A stretch of DNA of 64,000 nucleotides from Tolypeutes matacus (GCA_026826555.1 JAKSZT010037307.1:1565879-1629878), one strand, 5' to 3'; positions 11,672 to 24,062 are shown, counted from the first letter of the stretch. The notes: generated from the sequence alone by a model not told the origin. A program made the numbers and translations.

Positions 11672-12897
11672 GCCTGGGGGGGTGGCAGGCACAAGCATCT
11701 CCTGCCCCAGCGAGAAACCCCCAGGCTCAGGGTATGGCTTCCCTTGAGGAGCCCAGGCTGGGGCCACACCCTGAATAAACTCCGTTGGGCTGGAATCTTC
11801 ACCTCTGAGCGGGACAGTCCCGCAGTGTTGGTTGGGTGTTGGTTGGTGTATGGACAAGGAGAGGTGACTGGTGACTGGTGAGGGCTAATGGTGAAGTTAC
11901 CAGCCTACCCTCCCCAGCAATCCCTGCAAGGAGCCAGGCATGGTATACCCTGCTCAGGATTGCTGGGTTCCTGTGCCCTTGCCTGGTCTGCTTTCTTCCA
12001 AGCTCACCTGGGGCCCAGCCTGCTAGGGGCTACAGCACTTTACAATCAAGGTCTGCCTTCCAGCCGCTGGGCTGTGAGGGCTGTACACAAGTGGGAACTT
12101 CCTTTCCCTCGCTTCTCTTACCCCCTTGTCGGAGCATTTCAGCCATTTGCTACCTCGATTTCTCCTGTGTTGGACAGAGTATGGGGCAGCGCCATTCTGA
12201 TGTTTCTCACCTCCCTGCCCATCTGTTCCCACCCCCAGATGAGTGGACAGTTTTCTGGCTGTTGGTAGTAGAGACTAGTTGTGGGAGGCTTCTCTCTCCG
12301 CCAGGGGCTGACCCCTCCCGACTGCAAGTAGGTTATTGCATTGGCCCCCTAGTTGAGAGGGTGCAGGCCCGGATCAGGAAGGGCTGTGGCTGCCTGGCCG
12401 ATGGGGAGCTGCCCCACCCCGCCTACTCTGTCTAATCCTCCTTGCGTTTGCACCAGCCCCCCACACACACACCTTCCATTGGAAGGGGACCATCCACCAC
12501 CCTGTGGTAAGGAACAGCACCCCAGGGCTGATGCCAGTAGCTCTGAGGAGCCTTCCAACCCTCCCCTATAGTATCCCCACCCCTTCAGGCTAAGTCAAGG
12601 AAAAGTACTGGAGCCCCTACCCTTTGTGCTCTGGGTAGGGTAGGGACAGAAAGGAGGGAGCAACAATAAAAGGAATATTAACTGTGAAGGTTTGTAAATA
12701 GTTTAGTCCATCATAGTGTTGGGGCAGAGTCTGATTTCTATATAGAGAGGGTTTTTTGTTGTGTTTTTTTTTTTAATTCTTTACTGTACAAGCAGTGTGC
12801 TTCTAGAGTGTGGGATATGGCTTGGGGAAGGTGGCCCCCAGCCTAGGAAGACTGCTGTGTTATTTGTTCAATTTCAATAAAACTATTTGTAGATCCT
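11672..12897 (+). other. TUSC2: TUSC2 3'UTR with alternative poly(A) signals
   Basis: Three AATAAA signals follow the stop: 11774-11779, 12665-12670 and 12876-12881. The last, followed by a T-rich region and loss of conservation-like sequence, is probably the distal end and gives a long 3'UTR of about 1.2 kb. Human TUSC2 also has a long 3'UTR. Confidence 0.6.
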
Positions 12898-12945
12898 GCC
12901 TATGAGAGTGGTATCCTCTGGGGCTGTGACACCTAGTGTCTAGAC

Positions 12946-13100
12946 CAAGGGTTCTTAACACGGGGTCCATGAGCTTGAATTGAAATTGAAAATAACAGTA
13001 TTCTTGTGGGGACATGTTGGTGTGGGAGTGATATATTTATTAAATATATAGTGTGGGCTTAGTAAGGGGTCCGTGGAACAAAAAAGGTTGAGCACCCCTG
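12946..13100. mobile_element. 155-bp hAT-type MITE with 8-bp target duplication
   Basis: The element begins CAAGGGTTCTTAAC and ends GGTTGAGCACCCCTG, imperfect terminal inverted repeats resembling MER5/Charlie ends. It is flanked on both sides by GTCTAGAC (12938-12945 and 13101-13108), an 8-bp duplication as expected for hAT transposons. It has no coding capacity. Confidence 0.75.
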
Positions 13101-13108
13101 GTCTAGAC

Positions 13109-15150
13109 CACCCCTTGGACTCAATAGTTAGGCCTGGCCCAGGGCTTAGGCAGCCCTCCACCCCAGCAAGGCCTTCCAGGGTGAGCCTGAGTCAGCCTGT
13201 GGCCGTCCCAGCCACAGCCAGCAGGTGGCAGTGTGCTCATGGCCTAGACCAGGGGTGGGGAGGGGCCGCGAATGGAGGGCCACTCACTCACTTGTCCACT
13301 TGTCTGTTGTGTTCAGTGCCAGGGGGGTGGAGAGCAGGACGCCCTAGAATTGGGAGGTCTGGCAATGCTTCATTAGGGATTGGCCCCACCTGCCTGACTT
13401 GGGGTGAAGTGTGACCCCAGATAAGTCAGCAGTGCCAGCTGACCCCAAGTGAGGAAATGACCCGAGCCCCATGGACCCTCAAGGCCAGCTTCAGGCTTAC
13501 TACCAGACTGCGCGGCCCAACCCCACCTGCCTCCCAGGCCTGCCTGTAGACGTCACTGGGAGAGTGAGCGCAGGGATTCTGTTCCAGCAGCCAAGGCCCA
13601 GTCCCCAATACTGCCTCTGCTTCCTGCTGCCCCTCTCCTCACCTGTCTCCTGTCCCCCGTGGACGTTCTGCCTACACTTCTCAGGTTCTGCTACAAAGCA
13701 AGTTCTCTACTAGGCCTAGCCTTTGACTATCAGCCCACCTCCCAGTTAGGTAGTGGGAAGTTCAGGGACACAGGCTCCTGGCTCTGGGGAGTTGGTCTTT
13801 TGGAGACTTGAACCTGTAAGTCCAGGGCAGGATCACTTTTTGAAGCCTGAACTTGCAGTCCTGAGGAATACCTTCCCATTATTCCCACAAGATACCAGGC
13901 AGAAGGGCCTGTCATCTTCCACCACCCTCCCCTCCTCCCCAGCTGCCGCCCCAGGATCTAGGCATCCCATCACCAGCCACCACTGTCGCAGCGGGGAAAC
14001 TCCCTGTGCTGGGCCTGCCTCAGCTGACCCCAAAGCTGGAAACAATGGGGGTCAGGGCAGTAATTCACCACTCCCTCCCGCTGGGCTGTGTTCACTTCCT
14101 TCCTGTGGCAGCCTGAGGAAGTGTCCCTGCCCTGGGACAGGCTGGCCTGGTTTGTTTTCCTGGGGGTCCCCACCCCTGGAGCTTCCAAGGCCTCTTTCCT
14201 TTGTGGAGCCAGGCCAGTGGCACAGGGACAGTGCACCCTCCCATGCCATGTCCTGGATTCTTTCATCCTCAGGGCCTGACCCAGGCTCAGTGCCCACTTC
14301 TCCCGGCCCCCACTCTCCCAGCCCATTGTTAGGAGAGAGGCCCTGGACATTGGGGCGGTGGGCCCTGGCATGCCGGGGTAAGGTGGGAGTTCAGGGAGAT
14401 TTGAGAGTGTGGAAGAGGTACAGCTCTGTCCACACCTCTAGAGGCATCTCCAGACTTGCTTCGGCCCTCCCTAGGTTCCAGTGCATTATCAGCCCCCCTT
14501 TCTGCCGGGACACACCCCTTCCTCACCTGTGCTGGGAGGAGCCCCCTTTACAGCAGACTCCGTGACATCCACCCCGGAATGTGTTCCTAGGGAAGAGCAC
14601 CCTGCAGAACCCTCCCAGCCCCCCTTCCCCGACCCACACACAGTCACACTGTCCACTCTGTCACACTTGGGATGCTTCCGCTTCCAGTAGAAAAAAGTGG
14701 ACTCAGCTCCTGGAAGCACTCCCCACTCCCTCCCCGGGGTGGTTTTCTTCTCTGACACCTGCCCTAGAGAGCCATAAGCCAAGCACCCCCCAAATCATGT
14801 GTCTCCCAAAGGTACCGCACAGGGATCACTTCACTCACACCTTCTACCCCTAGGGAAGGTTGGGGAGAATAAGTATCCCAATGTTAAGGAAACTTGTCAT
14901 GGGGGAGGCTGGCACCTGAGCCTGGGCCCCTAGCCTTCCTGTCACCTGGTGCAGTGCTGGGGCCTGGGCCCAGTCAGGGGAAGGGTGGGGAGAACAGCCA
15001 GCCAGTCAGCACGACATGCTGGAGGGAAACGGGGTCATGACAGTCCCCTCCCCCATGTCTGTTCCTGGCCCTTTCCTCCCGGAGGGGCAGCAGGAAGTCA
15101 GGAGAAAGGGCTGGGATGGGAGGCGGGAGCCGGTGGGAGGGGATGGGGTT
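13109..15150. other. Intergenic region between TUSC2 and the HYAL2 promoter
   Basis: GC-moderate unique sequence. Open frames on both strands have no recognisable domain, no codon periodicity I can support and no splice context. I see no gene here. Confidence 0.4.
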
Positions 15151-16900
15151 TATCAAGTCGCCGGCAGACTGCCCAGAGGGCAGCAGCTGGCGCGAGTGGC
15201 CTGGCGGGAGAGGCTCACCGGGGAAGAGGGAGGCCGACGTACTGGGCCGACGGGCTCCCACACAGGTGAGCCGGGCCGGGCAGGTTGGCCCGCACCTCGG
15301 TAGATGCGCCCCCCGCGCGCCCCCTCCCAATCTTCTCGGGATCTCGAATGAAGAAGGGGCTGGCGGCGCGCAGATCGGAACCTTTTGGAGAGCTGAGCCC
15401 CGCATGGAGGAGCGGGTCAAGGAAAAGGCGAGGAGGGCTCCCACAAGGCTCGCGCCGTCCAGTTCCAGGCCTGCTCCCCACCGGAGAGGCTTGCGGGGCG
15501 AGTGGGCCCAGGAGGCCCCCGGGGAGCCCCTCGGGCTGGTTTTCTCTGCGGCCAGGCCAGGGAATTCTGCAAGGTTGCAACTTGTTGGAGTTGAGAGGGA
15601 GCTCTGGGGGCTCCCATAGCCCCCATCCCCAGAGGCTGGGCAGAAAGCGACAGGAGCCCAGGGATTGACCCGTCCGTGCTGCGGGTGGGGAGCAGCCGGG
15701 CGCCCTCTTCCCAGTCCCCGCTGAGCCTCTCCGCCCCCAGCCCGGCCCGCCACGCTGTGACCCGCGGGCCCGGGTTGCCAGGACAACCCCCGACTCTCCT
15801 CCCAGCCCCGGAGGGCGATAAGGGGCCAGGGCTCGGCCGCCGCTCCCAGCCAGGCGGAGGGCGGGGGGACAGGGGTCCTGGGCCGGAGGGGGCGGGGACC
15901 CGCGCTGGTCACGGCCCCCGGCCACACGGAGGGGCCCAGGCCTCAGGCCCCACAGCGCCCCCTGCGGCCGGCGGGGAGCGCCCCCGCCTCCATCCGGTCC
16001 CACCGCGGCGCTCCTCCCGCCTCTGCCTTTAAGGCGCTGGCGGCGCCGCGCGGGGCCAGGCTGTACCACCGGCCGCCGGCCGCGAGGGGGGAATGGCGGG
16101 CTGACCGGCTCTCGCGGCCGCGACTCCGACAGGAAGGCCGGTCCGGAGGGGCCCGACGGTCTCCGATGAGGGCCTCGCTCCGCGGGGCAGGGCCTGCGGG
16201 CCCTGGAGGCCGAGCCCCGGCCCTGGTGGGCGGGAGGCCAGCGCGCCTCCCCGTCCCGGCCGCGGGCCTGCCCCGGGCCCGCCTGCGCGCTGGAGCCTTA
16301 AAGGGGCAGCGGCCCGGCCGGGTGGGCGGAGCCAGCGGAGGCGCCGAGGCGGGGCCGAGTCCGGGCGAGCTGCTGGAGCGGGCCGGGCTGGGCCGGGCTG
16401 GGCCGCGGACGGCCGGGGGCGGCTGTGGCCATGGAGCGCGGCCTGGCGGCGCTGCGTGCGAGGTGAGGGCGGGCGGTGCAGGCCTTGGGGCTCTGCACCT
16501 CGGGCTGGGCCCCGAACTCCGCCGGAGGTGCGCCCAGAGAGGTGACCCAGGGGCCCCACCGCCACCCACCCCCACCCCCACCCCCACCCCCACCCAGCCG
16601 GGCTAAGGCCCCACGTGCGGGGCGGGGGCGGGGTCCCGCATAAAGCCCGGGCGGGGGGTGATCCGCCGGGACCCGGCGGGCGGGCGCGCTCGCTCGCTCG
16701 CTCGCTCCTGGCGGCTGCGAAGGGCTGGGCCGCTTGGCCGGCGCCGCCGTGGAAGGTCCGCCGCCGCTTTGTCCCGCCGGGCCGCCACCGAGCCTGGGAG
16801 AGTGTCTGCGCACAAGACAAAGTCCTGACAGGCTCGCTCCTCTGCGGGACGGGCGCTACCCAGCTGCCAGCTCCGCCGCTGGCTTCCTCCCAGCTTCCCT
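15150..16900 (+). promoter_or_regulatory. HYAL2: HYAL2 CpG-island promoter region
   Basis: A long CpG-dense block upstream of HYAL2. A plausible noncoding first exon ends at 16462 (GCGAG|GTGAGG). It contains a (CCCCCA)n run at about 16563-16597 and a (CGCT)n run at about 16687-16708. The acceptor for the exon carrying the HYAL2 ATG is probably at 17321/17322 (TTTCCCAG). Confidence 0.55.
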
Positions 16901-17371
16901 GCCCCCGCGGGAGCTGTGCCCTGCCCTACCTGAGTGCTACCGTCTCTCCAGACCAGGGAATCCTCGCGGGGTGCGGGATGAGCCCCAGGGATTCGGGGCT
17001 CTCGGAAATCATGTGCTGGGTGGTCCGCAGGCACGTGTGTGCCCCTGGGCAGTGGGTCCATAGCCCAATTCGTCCAATCCTCTGAGGAGGTGCAAACCTA
17101 ACAAAGGCCCCCTGCCCAGGAACCTGCTCCAGGAAGAGCCCGCTGCTCCTGGCAGTGAGGCGCCAGGGAATTCCCGCTGCCCTTCAGAGGCCTCTGATCC
17201 CAGACCTGCTACAGCCATGGATGGTCTGAACAGCCGTGTGGGCCCTGGGAGTGTGTACGGGCTTGCGGTGCCTTCTCTAGGGTTCTCTGGACTGATTTGC
17301 TCTCCCCTACCTCTTTCCCAGTTCCTGAACTGGTGCCAGGCAGGTGACACAGTCTTCCTGCAGCCCCCAGC

Positions 17372-19883
17372 ATGCGGGCAGGCCCAGGCCCTGCCGTCAC
17401 ACTGGCCCTGGTGCTGGCGGTGGCATGGGCCACGGAGCTCAAGCCCACAGCGCCACCCATCTTCACAGGCCGGCCCTTCGTGGTAGCATGGGACGTCCCC
17501 ACACAGGACTGCGGCCCGCGCCTCAAGGTGCCACTGGACCTGAAGGCCTTTGACGTGCAGGCGTCACCGAATGAGGGGTTTGTGAACCAGAACATCACCA
17601 TCTTCTACCGTGACCGGCTGGGCCTGTACCCGCGCTTCGACTCGGATGGGCAGGCCGTGCACGGGGGCGTGCCGCAGAACGGCAGCCTCTGGGCACACCT
17701 GAAGATGCTGAAGAAACACGTGGAGCACTACATTCGCACACGGGAGCCCGCAGGGCTGGCAGTCATTGACTGGGAGGACTGGCGGCCTGTGTGGGTACGC
17801 AACTGGCAGGACAAGGACGTGTACCGCCGGTGGTCACGCCAGCTGGTGGCCAACCTCCACCCCGACTGGCCCCCGGAGCGCGTGGGCAAGCAGGCACAGT
17901 ATGAGTTTGAGTTTGCTGCCCGGCAGTTCATGCTGGAAACGCTGCGCTGGGTCAAGGCAGTGCGGCCTAGGCAGCTCTGGGGCTTCTACCTCTTCCCCGA
18001 CTGCTACAACCACGATTATGTGCAGAACTGGGCCAGCTACACGGGCCGCTGCCCTGACGTGGAGGTTGCCCGCAACGACCAGCTGGCCTGGCTGTGGGCG
18101 GAGAGCTCGGCCCTCTTCCCCTCTGTCTACCTGGACGAGACACTCGCCTCCTCTGCCCACGGCCGCAAGTTCGTCAGCTTCCGCGTACGAGAGGCCCTTC
18201 GCGTGGCTCACACCCACCACGCCAACTATGCACTCCCAGTCTACGTCTTCACGCGGCCCACGTACAGCCGCAGGCTTACGGGGCTCAGCGAGGTACTTGC
18301 CACCCAGGGCTCTGCCTGCCTGCCTTCTCAGGAGCCACTGCGGGTTTGGGCTGCCAAGAGGCCTCCCACCCAGGAGTTTACTGGCTCCTCCGCGTTCCAT
18401 ATCTCATTGTCTCTGCAACCCTGTGGAAAGGGTGGCATCACTATCCCCATTTTGCAGACGAGAAATTTGAGAACCAGAGATGCTGAGAAGCTTGCCCAAA
18501 GCTCATCAAATCAAGGGCAGAGCAGGGACGTGGGCTCAGGCATTCTGACTATGGAGTCCATTCCAATAGATGTATTCCCTAGGCTCAAATGTGCCCTTGG
18601 CTAGGGACACGGAGACCCAAAGTGGGGGTTGGAGATGGGCTCAAACAATTAAATGAAAAATCCTTGCTCTCTTGAAAAAAAAAAAACTGCAACTACTGTG
18701 TCTAGGCACTTATTGCCACGTGGAAACAAATACCTATTAGTCCCAAAACTTTGGGTTTTTCCAAAGAAGCAAGGAATGTTCATTTCTATGTGACATCATC
18801 TCATTTGTAGATGTTGTCACTCATTCCAGATGGAGACTCTGGCTGGGGGTGAGGAGTGGAGTGTTGATCGCCAGTGAGGGAGGGCTGAGCTGGGGGCTAA
18901 AGAGGTCAGAGCAGGCTGGGGCCTACCCACCTTGTCTGTCCTTCCCATCCTCTCAGTCTCTCCCAGTGACCATCCCCTTCCCATACAGACGGACCTCATT
19001 TCCACCATCGGCGAGAGCGCGGCCCTGGGCGCGGCGGGTGTCATCCTCTGGGGCGATGCGGGGTACACCACGAGCACGGTAAGTGAGACCCGCCTGGCTT
19101 GCCAGAGGTGAGCCTGCAGGAACAGGCATCGTTTCGGGCCTCTGGCCACCAACCTCGGGGTGAGCACACCTAGTCTTGCCTTGTCAGTCTCCCACCCGAG
19201 GCATCCCTGGTGCCAGCAGAGGAGGGCACTCCCCTCTCCCTCCCAGGAAAGGGTAAACACTGTCCTGATATTGTTGAGTCCACCTCTTCTGCCTGCCCAG
19301 CTGGGCTCATCTCTGCTCTCTTGCCCCTCTCTGTAGGAGTAGGGACTCGAGGGCTCAGGCATGTGTGCTGGTAAGAGAAGGGGTGGTCACCCAGTGTGGA
19401 CACAGAGTTTCCATCTGGGCCATGGGCTGGGGCAGCTGACCTTGACCCCTGATTTCCGGCCTCTTCCCCCAGGAGACCTGCCAGTACCTCAAGGATTACC
19501 TGACACGGCTGCTTGTCCCCTACGTGGTCAATGTGTCCTGGGCTGCCCAGTATTGCAGCTGGGCCCAGTGCCATGGCCACGGGCGCTGTGTCCGCCGTGA
19601 CCCAGGTGCCAATGCCTTCCTGCACCTCAGCGCCAGCAGCTTCCGCCTAGTGCCGGGCCATGCACCTGGTGAGCCCCAGCTGCGGCCCGAGGGGGAGCTC
19701 AGCTGGGCCGACCGAGACCATCTGCAGACATACTTTCGCTGCCAGTGCTACTTGGGCTGGGGCGGGGAACAATGCCAGTGGGACCATAGGCGGGCAGCTG
19801 AGGGTGCCAGCATGGCCTGGGCTGGACCCCACCTCCCTGGCCTGCTGGCTCTGGCAGCCCTGTCCCTCATCTGGTCCTTGTAG
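17372..19883 (+). CDS. HYAL2: HYAL2, GPI-anchored hyaluronidase 2
   Basis: Coding exons 17372-18292, 18989-19078 and 19473-19883 give 473 aa, the human HYAL2 length. An N-terminal signal peptide (MRAGPGPAVTLALVLAVAWA) precedes a glycosyl hydrolase family 56 barrel. The catalytic DxE motif is in GLAVIDWEDW, and the family signature WGFYLFPDCYN follows. The last exon encodes an EGF-like module (CHGHGRC ... CQCYLGWGGEQC) and ends in a hydrophobic tail (LPGLLALAALSLIWSL) typical of a GPI-anchor signal. The family member cleaves high-mass hyaluronan at the cell surface to roughly 20-kDa pieces, which HYAL1 degrades further. The start is the first ATG of the exon, with a signal peptide directly after it. 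Confidence 0.96.
18415..18535 (-). repeat. MIR fragment in HYAL2 intron
   Basis: CCCCATTTTGCAGACGAGAA followed by TTGCCCAAAGCTCATCA matches the MIR core in reverse orientation. Confidence 0.65.
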
Positions 19884-20177
19884 GCATCTCCCACCCAGCT
19901 GCCCAGCAAGCTGGCTTCTGCCACAAGGGTTCTGCCAGGCATATAGAAGCCTGCAGTGGGTGGACAGATGTGTCTGGAGGGGCAGAGCTCCTAGGATGCC
20001 CAGCAAGGCATCCATACCAGCTCTCACCCCCCTGTTCTAAGGGGGAGGGACAGTCCCCTGGGAGGCCCCTTCTCTCCCTGATGGGGGGGGAAGGGCATAG
20101 CTGGGCCGGGGAGGGCCTGACCCTACTCCCCTGCCCCTGGATAGTTTATTATTATTATTTTGGGGTCTCTTTTGTAA

Positions 20178-20183
20178 ATTAAA
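20178..20183 (+). terminator. HYAL2 poly(A) signal ATTAAA
   Basis: ATTAAATATAAAA lies about 295 bases after the HYAL2 stop, just after a TTATTATTATTATTTT tract. The 3'UTR is about 19884-20200. Confidence 0.65.
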
Positions 20184-20204
20184 TATAAAACAACTGCTTC
20201 AGTT

Positions 20205-22685
20205 GTACTTGGAATTTTTTGCACCTGGACCCAGACTCTCCCATGAAGTTTGAGCTCAGCTCCATCTCTGCCAGGGACTTGTCCCTAAAATCATTTGCTG
20301 GGACCTGGGTCTGTGGGCCCAGAACTGCCCACTCTGTGGCTGTCCTGCTGGGAGCCATGGGGGGAGCAGCCAGGCCCTTGCTTTCTCCATACTGACTGGA
20401 AGGGGGTTGGACCCAGTGCTGTGAGAGAGATGGGGCTCCTTGTGCTTCCAGCATGTCCCTGTACTCCCTGCTGGGCCGCTGCCAGCCACCTTGCTTCACC
20501 CACCCCAGGAGAAAGGAGGAAGTAGATGTTTGGTTTCCCTGGCTGGGCAGGTAGCCAGACCACCCCTCCCTGCTGTTCCCACAGGCAAGCGCCACTCCCC
20601 TACTCTGCACTCCCAAGCATGAACGCCCGCCACACACACCTCTCCCCACCTGGGTCGCAAAGCTCCACTGCATCTAGGGCATGGGTGGAGCCAGGCAGGG
20701 GCTTGGGATCTGAATCCCGAGGGTCAGTGCCTATCCCAAGACAGAGACGCCTGAATGGGGCAGGGGTGGGGGGCCTCCTGAACCCAGGAGGAGGGACATC
20801 CTGGAGTCAGCTCTGCCCTGACAAGGGAGGGTATTGCCAGGCCCTGGCTGACCCAGGAGAGAGAAGCAGCAGCTGGAGCAGTCAGCCCTGCTCTGACCTC
20901 CTTTGCCACCCTGGCCTCTGGTGGGAGCGGGTAGGTCTCTCAGCCATCAAAACCCATGCCCAGCATCCCCGTGTCTGTCAGTGATAACTTAGCCCTGGTT
21001 CTGCCTGCAGGAAACTCCCTGGCTATGGAGAGACAAAGCTCAAGAAACATCTGGGTGGTGAAGGCAGCCCAGAGTCGGGGTTGACTGGCCTCACTGCAGG
21101 AGCTCAGGAGAGCGCCCAGAGAGAAGCCTGCCCACTTGGGAGGGTAGGGAAGCAGGGGTTCAAGCAGTGGCCCCTCACCCCTCTGTGATGGGCAGAGAAG
21201 CAGGGGGAGGGCTGGGAAGGCAGCGTAAACACGTAAACATGTGGAGGAGGCGGAGGGTTCCCAATTGCTTCTGGCTGTGAGAGGCGAAGCTGGGCAGGAG
21301 AGATTTTGGTGTCAGTCAAGGAGGCCATGAGATGGTGGAGCACAAGGAAAGAGAAGCTGTGACCTGCCCGCCTACACCTGTACCCTCCCCTCCCAGGGGT
21401 GGTCCAGACACACCTGCAACTTTCTCACACAGCTGGAACCTCACAGGCAGCTGTGCCCTCTCCCTACATGTACCTATAACCACCCTGTGTACAAAGCTGT
21501 GACCCCCCCACACTCACACACACAGACTACCGTCCCCAAACAACTGCGACTATCTCCCCTACGCAGCTGTGCCCTGCACCCAGCCAGCTGTAACTCTCCA
21601 TGCAAACCTGTGGCCACCAGGAAGAGCTGGAAGCCAGCCTTGAGGAGAGTGCAACACAGGGACATCCAGAGCTGTCCTGCGGGTGAGCCAGAGAGAGGAG
21701 ACAGGCCTAGCCCTCAAGCTGGACTGACCCCAGGCATACATGCCACTTGTACCCATCCACCCAGACCAGTCCCGCAAGAGCAGGCCCTGGGCCCTGAGGT
21801 GGGAGAGGACTTCAGGAAGGCACCCCTAGGCTCTTCCCGCTGCCCCACCACTAGAGCTTCTCCCCTGGACTGAGGCCAGTGGGAGAAGGCTGGGCTGCTG
21901 GTTGCCTGGGCAGTACCAATGGCAGCACTAAGTTTCTGGGGCTACAGGAGGTGGCATGGAGCCTTGGAGAGAGGGGTCAGGGACCACACTGATGCTCTCC
22001 TGTCCCCACAGCCCTCAGGGTTGTACCAAACCCTCTGGGCCTCCATGGTCATCACTCTGGGACCCTGCTTCCTGAACAGGATTGGCAGCCACCGCCCCAG
22101 TGGCTAGACGCTATGCCCGGGCCACCGCCGCTGTGCCCAGCACCCTGGGCCCTCCTCCCCTCCAGCCCACCAGCATCTCCAACCAGCCTGGCCCATGCCG
22201 GGGGCAGGGGGGTCACTGACTCAGGCCCACGCTCAGCTGCAGACGCAGGCAGCACATTCACCAGAGGGGGACATGGTGTTCCCCTCACCCCACCCTGGTA
22301 GGAGGCAAGCCTGGGCCGGGCACCTGGCAGGTCTGTCGCCAGCTTCTGAATCAGTGACCAGATGGAACCACAGAAGAATGAACAAGCACGCGGTCACTGA
22401 TACACTCATGTTCACACCCAGGGTCATGCAAACACAGGGCCGCACAGTCAGTCACGGGCCCAGCCCCAGGCACTGGGTCCCACACGTGTGCATTTATGCA
22501 CCACTGGAGTTTGTGCAGAGGCCCAGATGGTCACTAACTGAGGATTCCCAAAGACACCTACACAACAGGGACCACACAGCACTGACTTCATGAACACGGG
22601 GCCTTTCAGAAACAGGCCCAAAAGTAGGGCTGACTCACCACTAGGCACAGAAGGCACAGGCCAGGGCCCAGGCAACTTCTAAGGG
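20205..22685. other. Intergenic region between HYAL2 and HYAL1
   Basis: About 2.5 kb without a supported gene. At about 21365-21610 there is a loose array of CAGCTGTGCCC-like phrases (for example near 21450 and 21565), too diverged to define a unit. Open frames are short and lack domains. Confidence 0.4.
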
Positions 22686-22932
22686 CCCACGAAAATGTTT
22701 TAATACTAATTTTTGTTTTAACCAGAAGAAAAATCTATAATAACGAATATATAATAATGAATTCGGTCTGGATTATATTCTTTATATCAACATAGTCATA
22801 ACATATACTTTATTTTTTTATTTATTTTTTGTGTGTGTGTGTGTTTCCATATGTATTTCTTTTTTTTTTTCATTATGGATCAGTATGTATTAGTCAACAT
22901 AGAAATAACATATACTTTAAAATATTTTTCAC
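22686..22932. repeat. AT-rich insertion with 26-bp direct repeats
   Basis: An AT-rich block in an otherwise GC-rich region. TCAACATAGTCATAACATAT and the six bases after it (22787-22812) recur at 22894-22919 with two mismatches. They flank a T-rich/(GT)n stretch, as a long target-site duplication might. Confidence 0.5.
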
Positions 22933-23030
22933 GGGGAGCAGGTGTAGCTCAAGTGATTGAGCGCCTGCTTCCCATCTACAAGGTCCCGGGTTTGATCCCT
23001 GGTACCTCCTAAAAACAAACAAACAAAAAA
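22933..23030 (+). repeat. Xenarthran DAS-type tRNA-derived SINE
   Basis: It starts GGGGAGCAGGTGTAGCTCAA (box-A-like), has GGTTTGATCCCTGGTACC (box-B-like) and ends in an A-rich tail (AAAAACAAACAAACAAAAAA). It matches the DAS SINE family known from armadillos. Confidence 0.8.
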
Positions 23031-23040
23031 CTTTCACCAG

Positions 23041-23094
23041 GGACTTGTAGCATGTCTTGGGTTCAATCCCCAGTACCTCTTTTTTTTTTTTTCC
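23041..23094 (+). repeat. Second, truncated DAS-type SINE remnant
   Basis: GGGTTCAATCCCCAGTACCTC lies directly downstream of the full copy, followed by a T run. Only the box-B half remains. Confidence 0.55.
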
Positions 23095-23399
23095 CCTTGA
23101 AGAGGAAGGGTCCCTTGAAGGAGAAAGTGCCTAGAGCCCATGAATGTCATTATGAGGCTGTGCCAAAAGTACACACCCTCCCTGTGTACACAACCCCAAG
23201 GCATCCAACTCAGGGACTGCAACGAGGCCTGCCCGCCTAGGTGTGCCACCCAGGAAGCCCCCCTGCACCATCTTAGAGCCCTGTGCTAGTGCTGATGGGG
23301 CGGGAGGGGCCACTTCCAGCCTCTGCATCCCCCACACCAAGGGCACTTTACTGGGGGTACAGAGGTGGCCCTGCTGCCTGGCCTGGAGTCTGACCCAGG

Positions 23400-24062
23400 A
23401 CCCGCCCCTCAGCCCGCCCCCAGACTGGGTGGGGTGTCCCCCTACAAAAGCTCAGAGTTTCCAGCAACAGCTTCTTCTTCTAAGAGTCTCCCGTGCAGCT
23501 GGGGCCAGAGCTGAGGAACAGAATCTGGCTGGGTCCTGCCTTCACCCCCACCCTGAGGTCAGGAAGTTTGGACGATGAGGCCCTTCAGCTCTGAGGTCAG
23601 CAGGGACAAGTGGGCAGACTGGTGGGCGTGCAGAAGGGCTGGGCTGGCGTGTCCTTGGTCTCTGTTATCCCCTCCTCCAATGGCTGGGGGATGGGACAGA
23701 AAAGCTCCCCATTGGTCATGTCAGCCTAGGGAATAAGGGATTAGCTCGTGACCACCCTTTCCAGAACAGATGTCACAGCCTCTGAGACCCTTGGGGAGGA
23801 GGGCGTGGGTGGGCTGAGGCCAGGACAAGGCCTGTGGTAGGTGGAGGGCCGAGCCCCCGGTGGCAGGGCTCCCCCCCCACACCTCTCTTCTGTCCTCTGC
23901 CCAGTCCGGGCCCTGCAAGTCAATGTTTACCTGAAACGAGAGCAGGGGCTGGTTAATGAGCAAGGGCTTGACCTGCCTGCCCTGCACAGGGGTCAGAGTG
24001 TTCAGGGCCCTGCTCTCAGCTCTGCTTCCCCTGACCAGGTTCTCCTAGACCTGCCCCGCGCC
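23400..24062 (+). promoter_or_regulatory. HYAL1: Probable HYAL1 promoter and 5'UTR
   Basis: Unlike most neighbours this region is not a CpG island. A TATA-like CTACAAAAG lies at about 23442-23450. A possible 3' splice site (CCCCTGACCAG|GTTCTC) sits at 24038, 24 bases before the ATG. The transcript start cannot be fixed from sequence alone. Confidence 0.4.

Noticed and set aside
14974..15927. A 317-codon minus-strand open frame upstream of HYAL2
   Set aside because: It is in a CpG-rich promoter area, has low-complexity Gly/Pro/Arg content and no domain or splice support.
18293..18604. Continuation of the HYAL2 first coding exon to a stop at 18604
   Set aside because: The frame runs through a good donor (GAG|GTACTT) into a MIR repeat. 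Splicing to 18989 restores the conserved hyaluronidase sequence.
22933..23010. A tRNA gene suggested by box A and box B sequences
   Set aside because: It is the head of a tRNA-derived SINE with an A-rich tail and degenerate stems; sister copies lie at 28089 and 38408.
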